Origin: Georgenia satyanarayanai | GTDB lineage: Bacteria > Actinomycetota > Actinomycetes > Actinomycetales > Actinomycetaceae | Direction of reading: 5' to 3' | Length of the DNA stretch: 64,000 bases | NCBI RefSeq assembly: GCF_009193135.1 | Contig: NZ_VUKC01000005.1 | Location: forward strand, 1 to 64,000 | In this document: piece after piece, positions 58,456-64,000 of the stretch | How positions within the stretch are numbered: the stretch's first letter is position 1 | Layout: each line of letters opens with the position of its first letter | Position numbers and translations under genes: made by a program | The notes under the pieces: model-generated | What the model was told of the DNA's origin: nothing | Database searches by the model: none | Seen by the model: the letters and a program-made list of their open reading frames with translations, nothing else

Positions 58456-59622
58456 TCATCCGGCGTCGCGGGAGCGGACGGCCTCGCGCATGCGCTCCAG
58501 GGCCCGGCGCAGGATGGGCCGGGGCATGGCGAAGATGAGGCGGGCGAAGCCGTCGCCGGCGGCGCCGCAGTGGGTGCCGTCGGTGAGGGCGACGCCGGCG
58601 TGGCGGCGGAAGAACTGGGCCGGCCCGCCGGGCAGGTCGAGCTCGCGGCAGTCGAGCCAGGCGATGTAGGTGCCCTCCACCGGGCTGAGGCGCAGGCCCG
58701 GGATCTGGTCGACCATCTCGGCGAGGAGGTCGCGGTTGCCACGCAGGTAGTCCACGACGTCGTCGACCCAGTCCTGGCCGTGGGTGTAGGCGGCGGTGGC
58801 GGCGCGGCCGCCGAGGAGCCCGACCGTGTCCCCGGCGTCGGTGGCGTACGGGGCGAACGCGGCGACGTCGTCGGCGTTGGACAGGACCATCTGCCCGCAC
58901 TTGAGGCCGGGGATGTTCCAGCCCTTGGAGGCGGCGACGGCGGTGATCGTGTGGCCGGCGGTGCGCTCGTCGATCGAGGCGTAGGGGATGTGGGGGAGGT
59001 CGTCGAGGACGAGGGGCGCGTGGATCTCGTCGGAGAAGACGCGCCCGCCGTGGCGGTCGACGACCTCGGCGACGGCGGTGAGCTCGTCGCGCGACAGGAC
59101 CCGTCCGACGGGGTTCCACGGGTTGCACAGGACGAGGAGGCCGGCGCCGGCGGCGAAGGCCGCGTCGATGGCCTCGAGGTCGAGGCGGTAACGGCCGTCC
59201 TCCCCGAGGGTCGAGGGGACCTCGACGACCTCGCGGTCCAGGGCGGGGACCACGGTGAGGAAGGGCATGTAGGCCGGTGTCGGGACGATGACGGGGGACC
59301 CCGGCGGGGTGAAGCGCTGGACGGCGATGCGCATGACGGACAGGACGTCGGGCAGGAGGTAGACGTTGTCCTCAGGGACCTGCCAGTCGAAGCGGCGGTC
59401 CAGCCAGCCGGCGGTGGCGCGCTTGGCGGCCGTGCGGTCGGCGGCCGGGAGGTAGCCCAGGGCCTGGGTGTCGGCGGCCGTGCGGACCACCTCCGCCACG
59501 GCGGGAGGGACGCCGAAGTCCATCTCGGCGACGAAGGCACCGATCGCGTCGGGGAACATCGTCCACTTGGTGCTGCCCGCGGCGCGGAGCTGGTCGACGG
59601 TGATCTCGTCGAATCGGTGCAC
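58456..59622 (-). CDS. MalY/PatB-family PLP aminotransferase (C-S lyase)
   Basis: 388 residues. VVPTPAYMPFL, LCNPWNPVGRVLSRDEL, VFSDEIHAPLVL and the PLP lysine motif AVAASKGWNIPGLKC identify a fold-type I enzyme of the MalY/PatB cystathionine beta-lyase group; the SDEIHAPL aspartate is conserved. It cleaves C-S bonds of cystathionine or Cys conjugates. It lies 111 bp upstream of the Kiwa-like operon on the same strand; no functional link is expected. Confidence 0.9.
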   Translation of the reverse strand: MHRFDEITVDQLRAAGSTKWTMFPDAIGAFVAEMDFGVPPAVAEVVRTAADTQALGYLPAADRTAAKRATAGWLDRRFDWQVPEDNVYLLPDVLSVMRIAVQRFTPPGSPVIVPTPAYMPFLTVVPALDREVVEVPSTLGEDGRYRLDLEAIDAAFAAGAGLLVLCNPWNPVGRVLSRDELTAVAEVVDRHGGRVFSDEIHAPLVLDDLPHIPYASIDERTAGHTITAVAASKGWNIPGLKCGQMVLSNADDVAAFAPYATDAGDTVGLLGGRAATAAYTHGQDWVDDVVDYLRGNRDLLAEMVDQIPGLRLSPVEGTYIAWLDCRELDLPGGPAQFFRRHAGVALTDGTHCGAAGDGFARLIFAMPRPILRRALERMREAVRSRDAG

Positions 59623-59650
59623 AGGTCCTCCTCGTTCGGCCGCCGGACGC

Positions 59651-59691
59651 GGCGGTGACGTCCACGACGCTATCCCGTGGACGTCACCGCC
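59651..59691 (-). terminator. 16-bp hairpin after the DUF4854-like lipoprotein gene
   Basis: GGCGGTGACGTCCACG pairs perfectly with its complement across a 9-base loop, directly after the lipoprotein stop codon (59698, minus strand). It is a strong terminator candidate. Confidence 0.85.
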
Positions 59692-59697
59692 CGGGTC

Positions 59698-60225
59698 CTA
59701 CGACTCGAACGTCTGGGTCCAGAGCTCGGTGCCGTCGGCGTTGTTGTAGACGTAGGTGACCCTCTGGTTCGGGGTGACGCCCACGGACTCCATGGCGGGG
59801 AACACCGCCGTCTCACAGAGGTCCTTGAGCTCCCCGGCCATGCTCTCGAGCTGCGTCGCCGCCTCCTCCGGGTCGACCTGCTGCGCGTAGGTGTAGGCGA
59901 ACACGGCCGTGTCCGGGTACTCCGCCGTGACCGTGACCTCGGAGTAGATCTCCTTGAGCGAGTCGCCCGCTGCCTCCAGCTGCTCCTGCTCGAGCGCGAC
60001 GTACTCGTCGAGAGCCGCCTCCTGGTCGGCGGCGCCGGTCTCCGCCTCCTCCTCCTCGGTGGCGCTCGGCTCGGCCTCCGGGGTGGTCGGCTCGGAGGTG
60101 GCCTCCTGGGTGGTCTCGGTCGTCGCCTCGGGCTCCGCGTCGTCCGAGCCGCAGGCGGCGAGAGAAAGGGCGAGCGCGAGCGCGGCCAGGGACGTCGCCC
60201 CCGCGCGGATGGTCTTGGTGTGCAC
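59698..60225 (-). CDS. lipoprotein, DUF4854-like
   Basis: 175 residues. Lipobox LSLAAC (Cys25), then an acidic Thr/Glu/Ala-rich spacer (about 28-70) and a small domain (about 72-175) with VTVTAEYPDTAVFAYTYAQ, LCETAVFPAMESVGVTPNQ and VTYVYNNADGTELWTQTF. This looks like the DUF4854 family of exported Gram-positive proteins, role unknown. The gene ends at a strong hairpin and has no operon partner. Confidence 0.78.
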   Translation of the reverse strand: MHTKTIRAGATSLAALALALSLAACGSDDAEPEATTETTQEATSEPTTPEAEPSATEEEEAETGAADQEAALDEYVALEQEQLEAAGDSLKEIYSEVTVTAEYPDTAVFAYTYAQQVDPEEAATQLESMAGELKDLCETAVFPAMESVGVTPNQRVTYVYNNADGTELWTQTFES

Positions 60226-60421
60226 GAACCTCTGCCTTCGTCGGTGGGTCCGGCCCGTTCGGGCGCGGAAGAGCGCAGGTCCGCCGGGTCGGTGGCCGAT
60301 CTGCGCTCCGAGTTACGGGTCTACCCGTTCGCAGTCCGTGGCGCACGTCGGGAGGTTGTCGACTACTGTTGTGCAGGTCGGCACCGGGCGGGTTGCCGAC
60401 ACCCGGCGGGAGGGGAGCCCC

Positions 60422-60568
60422 ATGGGAGATGAGCAGGTCGTGGACCGTGCGCAGGTGATGAGGCCCGCGCCGTCGTGGCACGAGGCACTCATGGCGGAGC
60501 ACGCTGCGGTGCAGTCTCGGCTGAGGGTGATGATCGACGCCGACGATCAGGGCGAGGAAGCCGTCTGA
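60422..60568 (+). CDS. possible 48-residue small protein
   Basis: ATG 60422 follows the strong GGGAGGGGAGCCC site. The product begins MGDEQVVDRAQVM and has PAPSWHEALMAEHAAVQSRL, an amphipathic helix likely. No family is recognised. It overlaps the end of a convergent hypothetical gene by 22 bp, which is unusual and lowers confidence in one of them. Confidence 0.45.
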   Translation: MGDEQVVDRAQVMRPAPSWHEALMAEHAAVQSRLRVMIDADDQGEEAV

Positions 60569-60858
60569 GCGAGGCGTTGCCCGGCACTCGCGGGGCGCCG
60601 GACGTCGCGGGCGGGGAGCCAGACGCCGATCGTCTGGCGGCGCCTGTCGTGCACCTCGACGAGCACGCTGCGAGAGGTCCACGCCCAGGCGACGGTCTCG
60701 AGGTGCTCCTCGCCGTCGTGCTCCCACACGAGCCGCGCCGTCACGGGGACCGGGAGGTCACAGCTGCGCTGCGCGCGGCGGTGGGGGATGCGCTGCTCGT
60801 TGAGCACGCACTGCCACACCGCGGCGTGCGCGTCCCACGCGAGCAGCTCCTGGGTCAC
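60547..60858 (-). CDS. hypothetical protein
   Basis: 103 residues from GTG 60858. WDAHAAVWQCVLNEQRIPH, ARLVWEHDGEEHLETVAWAW and QTIGVWLPARDVRR suggest a small mixed alpha/beta protein, Trp-rich. I do not recognise a family; similar short actinobacterial proteins are usually annotated as hypothetical. It converges on and overlaps the 48-residue gene. Confidence 0.55.
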   Translation of the reverse strand: MTQELLAWDAHAAVWQCVLNEQRIPHRRAQRSCDLPVPVTARLVWEHDGEEHLETVAWAWTSRSVLVEVHDRRRQTIGVWLPARDVRRPASAGQRLAQTASSP

Positions 60859-60950
60859 GGCCCCATCGTGGCGCGAGGGTGTGACGTCGCAACCACGGCT
60901 GCCTCCTCGCATCCCGATGAGGAGCGCCGCCGGGGACGGTCGGTCCTGGT

Positions 60951-61568
60951 ATGAGCCGAGTCATCGCCGACATCACCACCTCCCTCGACGGCTTCGTCAC
61001 GGGTCCCGGAGCCGGGCCGGAGCGCGGCCTCGGTACCGGCGGCGAGCCCCTGCACCGCTGGGCCTTCTCCGACGACCCCGCCGACCAGCGCACCCTCCGG
61101 GAGGGCACGGCACGGTCCGGCGCCGTGGTCATGGGGCGGCGGCTCTTCGACGTCGTCGACGGGCCGCGGGGCTGGAGCGAGCAGGTCGGGTACGGGGCCG
61201 GGGAGGCGGGGACGCCCCCGTTCGTCGTCGTGACGAGCTCACCGCCGAGGGCCGTCCGGTTGACGGGTCTCGACTGGACCTTCGTGACGACGGGGCTCGC
61301 CGCCGCCGTCGCGGTGGCGCGGGAGCGGGCGGAGTCGGCGGCGGAGGAGCGCTGTGAGGACCTCGACGTCGTCGTCATGGGCGGCGGGGCGACGATCGCC
61401 TCGGCGCTCGCGGCCGGGCTGGTCGACGTGCTCTCGCTCCACCTCGCGCCGCTCATCCTGGGCGCCGGGACGCCCCTGTTCGCGGGAGCGCAGCCGCGCA
61501 CCCTCGTGCAGCGGTCCGTCACCCCGACGTCGACGGCGACGCACCTCGTGTACGACGTCGTCACCTAG
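60951..61568 (+). CDS. dihydrofolate reductase family protein
   Basis: 205 residues, starting MSRVIADITTSLDGFVTGPG. AVVMGRRLFDVVDGPRGW, VVMGGGATIASALAAGLVDVL and LAPLILGAGTPLFAG give the RibD_C/DHFR-fold signature. This is the fourth DHFR-like protein in the window. A ribosome-binding site is not strong. The function is unknown. Confidence 0.85.
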   Translation: MSRVIADITTSLDGFVTGPGAGPERGLGTGGEPLHRWAFSDDPADQRTLREGTARSGAVVMGRRLFDVVDGPRGWSEQVGYGAGEAGTPPFVVVTSSPPRAVRLTGLDWTFVTTGLAAAVAVARERAESAAEERCEDLDVVVMGGGATIASALAAGLVDVLSLHLAPLILGAGTPLFAGAQPRTLVQRSVTPTSTATHLVYDVVT

Positions 61569-61924
61569 GACAACCCTGACGGCTCGAATTCATCTCCGCG
61601 GAGAGGGCGGGCGGTGCGAGGTCGTCCACTCGCTCACCGGGGAGGCTTGGGTGTGTGGGGCGGTTCTTCCTCGGGGCTCTCGACGGGCCGTGGTGAGCGT
61701 GGCTCAACACCGCAACCAGGGCTTCTGCGTGGGGGGAGGGCGAGGGCGGGCGTCCTCGAGCGCGGAGATCTGAGGCATTGCTCGGCGAGCAAGAATCTGT
61801 CGGCGGTCCGGTGGAGCGGGTTGCCGCCGCAGGCGTCGTGGCGCCCTGAGGCGGTCGCGTCCGCCCGCCGTGTCGAGGCGGGGAGTGGTCGCGTCGGGTG
61901 GACGTCGGTACGGCCTCGACCGCT
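61569..61924 (+). other. intergenic region before the ribokinase operon
   Basis: About 356 bp with no convincing gene; short open frames on both strands lack good starts and codon use. It precedes the ribokinase promoter listed separately. Confidence 0.6.
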
Positions 61925-61953
61925 TTGACAGTGATCAAGAGCACCTCTACAGT
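61925..61953 (+). promoter_or_regulatory. sigma-70-type promoter of the ribokinase operon
   Basis: TTGACA (61925-61930), 17-bp spacer, TACAGT (61948-61953): nearly consensus -35 with optimal spacing, about 41 bp before the ribokinase ATG. It is the clearest promoter in the window. Confidence 0.8.
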
Positions 61954-61969
61954 CTCGTCTTGTACAGGG

Positions 61970-61983
61970 TTGTCCCCAGACAA
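61970..61983 (+). promoter_or_regulatory. small inverted repeat near the ribokinase transcription start
   Basis: TTGTC-CCCA-GACAA lies 17-30 bp after the -10 element and just before the AGAGG ribosome-binding site. It could be a repressor site, such as a LacI- or DeoR-type operator, but the arms are short. Confidence 0.35.
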
Positions 61984-61994
61984 AGAGGTCATAC

Positions 61995-62924
61995 ATGATT
62001 ACGCTTGTCGGTAGCTACGGGGTCGGCCTCACCATGCGATCGGCGCGCATCCCGGTGGCCGGTGAGACGATCTCCGACGGCTCCTTCTCCTCCAGTCATG
62101 GTGGCAAGGGGTCCAACCAGGCCGTCGCCGCCGCCCGCCTCGGTTCCTCGGTCTCCATCCTCACCGCCGTCGGTCGCGACGAGTTCGGCGACTCTGCCCT
62201 CGACCTCTGGCGGGCCGAGGGCATCGGCGTCGACGCGGTGGTGCGGACCGATTCCCCGACGATGGTCGGGGTCATCCTTGTCGACGGTGACGGTGAGAAC
62301 CGCATCGTCATTGCCCCTGGCGCACTCGACGACCTCACTCGCGACCACGTCTCGAGCTTCGAGCCGGCGATCGCAGCCTCCGACCTTCTCGTGGTGTCCC
62401 TCGAGATCCCGCTCGAGGTCGCCGCCGCCGCGCTCGAGACCGCCCACCGCCACGGGGTGAGGACCTTGCTCAACCCCGCGCCTGCTCAGCGCATCCCCGC
62501 GGAGGTGTGGCCGTGGATCGACGTCCTGACCCCCAACGCCAGCGAGGCGCGCACCATGCTCGGCCTCGCTCCTGACGCGACGGCAGCGGATGACGAGCTG
62601 GTCGACCGCCTCCGGGAGGTCTGCGAGGGCGTCATTGTCATGACCCTCGGAAGCGCCGGTGCCCTCGTCGACGACGGGGAACGGCGCTACCGCGTCGACC
62701 CTGTCCCGCCCCGCGCCGTGGTCGACACCACGGGGGCCGGTGACACCTTCACTGGCGCGCTCGCTCACGCCCTCGACCAGGGCAAGGAGCTGCCCGCTGC
62801 CGTCCGCCTCGCTGCCGCTGCTGGCGCCTATGCCGTCGGTATCGCCGAGGTCATCCCCTCCATCCCTCACACCGAGGAGCTCGACGCCTTCATGAACGCC
62901 TCCGTCCAGGCAGGTGCGCGATGA
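61995..62924 (+). CDS. rbsK: ribokinase (PfkB family)
   Basis: 309 residues. SSHGGKGSNQAVAAARLG near the N-terminus, NPAPAQRIP, LTPNASEA and the C-terminal VDTTGAGDTFTGALAHALD are standard ribokinase motifs, with catalytic Asp in GAGD. It phosphorylates ribose or a related sugar. ATG follows AGAGG; the stop overlaps the permease start by 4 bp. The catalytic set is complete. Confidence 0.9.
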   Translation: MITLVGSYGVGLTMRSARIPVAGETISDGSFSSSHGGKGSNQAVAAARLGSSVSILTAVGRDEFGDSALDLWRAEGIGVDAVVRTDSPTMVGVILVDGDGENRIVIAPGALDDLTRDHVSSFEPAIAASDLLVVSLEIPLEVAAAALETAHRHGVRTLLNPAPAQRIPAEVWPWIDVLTPNASEARTMLGLAPDATAADDELVDRLREVCEGVIVMTLGSAGALVDDGERRYRVDPVPPRAVVDTTGAGDTFTGALAHALDQGKELPAAVRLAAAAGAYAVGIAEVIPSIPHTEELDAFMNASVQAGAR

Positions 62925-63943
62925 CCGCCACCGCAGCACCGCCGGCACCCCGCACCGTGTCAACCGCTCGGCCCTCGCCGCTCAGGCGCTTCCTCCACGC
63001 ACGCGAGGCCAGCACTCTCATCGCCCTCGGCCTCCTTCTAGTCGTCGGCGCGCTCGTAGCCCCCGGCTTCACGGGCAGCAGCAACCTGCTCACCGTCGGC
63101 CAACAGGTGGCCCAGCTCGGCATCATGGCCGTGGGCATGACCTTCGTGCTCATCAACGGCGAGATCGACCTCTCGGTCGGCTCGATCTACGGACTCGGAG
63201 CCATCACCACCGGCCTGTTCATGGCCGACGGGATGGCCTGGCCCGTCGCGTCGCTGCTCGGCGTCCTGGCCGGAGCCCTCGCGGGGTTCCTCAACGGCAT
63301 CATGACCGTCGGCTTCGGCATCCCGTCCTTTATCGTCACGCTCGGCACCTTGAGCGTGTACCGCGGTCTCGCGCTGCTCATCAGCGGCGGCTCGCCCATC
63401 TCCCTGTCCTCCGGTGACCCCGGGGTCACCGAGTTCAACCTCCTCGGTCAGGGACGGCTGTTCGGTATCGTCCCGATGCAGCTCATCTTCTTCGTCGTCG
63501 TCGCCTTCATCGGCTACGTCGTGCTCGCCCGGTCCCGGTACGGGTTCAGCAGCTACGCCGTCGGCGGCAGTGCCGAGGCGGCGCGGCTGTCCGGCATCAA
63601 CGCCAACCGCGTCAAGGTCGTCGCCTTCACGATCTCCGGCACGGTCGCCGGTCTGGCCGGCGTGCTCGGCCTGTCCTTCCTCTCCTACGTGCAGGGCGTC
63701 ACCGGCACCGGCATGGAGCTGACGGTCATCTCCGCCGTCATCATCGGTGGCGCCGCCCTCGCCGGCGGCTCCGGCACGATGCTCGGCACCACGATCGGTG
63801 TCCTGTTCATCGGTGTCCTGCAGAACGTCCTCAACCTCCGCGGCATCTCGTCCTTCTGGCAGACCGTCGCGACCGGCGCCGTCATCATCATCGCCGTCTC
63901 CGCTGACGCCTGGCTCGGGCGCAGGTCCGGCTCCAAGAAGTAG
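62921..63943 (+). CDS. rbsC: ribose-type ABC transporter permease (RbsC-like)
   Basis: 340 residues with about ten hydrophobic segments. LINGEIDLSVGSIYGLGAI, FGIPSFIVTLGTLSVYRGLAL (shown in part), and GGSAEAARLSGINANRVKVVAFTISG are signatures of the BPD2/RbsC permease family. It imports ribose or a related pentose/hexose together with an ATPase not seen in this window. Its N-terminus overlaps the ribokinase stop by 4 bp. Confidence 0.88.
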   Translation: MTATAAPPAPRTVSTARPSPLRRFLHAREASTLIALGLLLVVGALVAPGFTGSSNLLTVGQQVAQLGIMAVGMTFVLINGEIDLSVGSIYGLGAITTGLFMADGMAWPVASLLGVLAGALAGFLNGIMTVGFGIPSFIVTLGTLSVYRGLALLISGGSPISLSSGDPGVTEFNLLGQGRLFGIVPMQLIFFVVVAFIGYVVLARSRYGFSSYAVGGSAEAARLSGINANRVKVVAFTISGTVAGLAGVLGLSFLSYVQGVTGTGMELTVISAVIIGGAALAGGSGTMLGTTIGVLFIGVLQNVLNLRGISSFWQTVATGAVIIIAVSADAWLGRRSGSKK

Positions 63944-63976
63944 ACCCCACCCGCCTCATCAGACAAGGAAGTCATC

Positions 63977-64000
63977 ATGTCCCGTTCCACCCTTCGTCGT
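63977..64000 (+). CDS. start of next gene in the ribose-type operon (truncated by window)
   Basis: ATG 63977 follows AAGGAAGTCATC; only eight codons (MSRSTLRR) are visible. The Arg-rich start would fit the signal peptide of a sugar-binding protein, but the product cannot be determined. Confidence 0.5.

Noticed and set aside
58456-59622. PatB-type aminotransferase as a fourth member of the Kiwa-like operon
   Set aside because: A 111-bp gap separates it from the nuclease gene and it has a common housekeeping function.
60422-60568. 48-residue frame as a toxin-antitoxin component
   Set aside because: No toxin or antitoxin motif is present and the partner hypothetical gene is on the opposite strand.
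61569-61928. Short open frames upstream of ribokinase as genes
   Set aside because: Poor start sites, odd composition and no recognisable domain; a clear promoter lies at the end of this region.

Overview
This is a 64 kb stretch of very GC-rich DNA from a high-GC Gram-positive bacterium. The evidence is the GTG/TTG starts, the C/G-ending codons, an LPXTG surface protein, an LAXTG-type (sortase E-like) anchor, an actinobacterial anchored-repeat ABC transporter, a DUF222/HNH gene and a Mrf-type GTPase. An actinobacterium of the Micrococcales (Georgenia/Cellulomonas-like) is the best guess; the genus cannot be fixed from the sequence alone. I saw no rRNA or tRNA genes, no CRISPR array, and no complete insertion sequence.

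Left part (1-17.1 kb): an edge-truncated DUF222/HNH nuclease gene with two 44-bp direct repeats exactly 100 bp apart at its 5' end; a methyltransferase; a luciferase-like flavin oxidoreductase; one giant 2789-residue secreted protein with two metallophosphoesterase domains; a DHFR-like protein; a hemerythrin-type protein; and an operon (GntR regulator, ADP-ribosylglycohydrolase family, NCS1 permease, PfkB kinase) resembling E. coli yegTUVW.

Zinc-limitation island (17.2-29.3 kb): a five-gene anchored-repeat ABC transporter operon of the zinc/manganese type, a COG0523 metallochaperone GTPase, a His-rich 51-residue peptide overlapping a SmtB-type ArsR sensor, and two divergent operons encoding cysteine-poor ribosomal proteins (L28, L33, S14, L36; L31B) plus a Mrf-like protein. 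The same 13-base Zur-box-like motif lies before the transporter operon and between the ribosomal operons, so the whole stretch reads as one zinc-starvation response.

Middle part (29.3-53 kb): small regulators (STAS, TetR), then an exopolysaccharide/capsule locus. It holds a low-molecular-weight phosphatase, a DUF4012 protein, secreted and wall proteins, a Wzc-like tyrosine kinase, a Wzy-like polymerase, a Wzx-like flippase, glycosyltransferases, two pyruvyl transferases, a priming sugar transferase, and a dehydratase-aminotransferase-ATP-grasp-HAD set that suggests a modified amino sugar. Most of the minus-strand run from 52 to 41 kb is joined by 4-bp stop/start overlaps.

Right part (53-64 kb): DHFR-like genes, glycerate kinase, a three-gene operon that looks like a Kiwa anti-phage system (kwaA-like and kwaB-like) preceded by a PD-(D/E)XK nuclease fused to a DUF2135-like domain, a PatB-type aminotransferase, a lipoprotein, and the start of a ribokinase/ribose-type ABC transporter operon cut by the window edge. 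The nuclease-kwaA-kwaB operon is the best candidate for an undescribed system.
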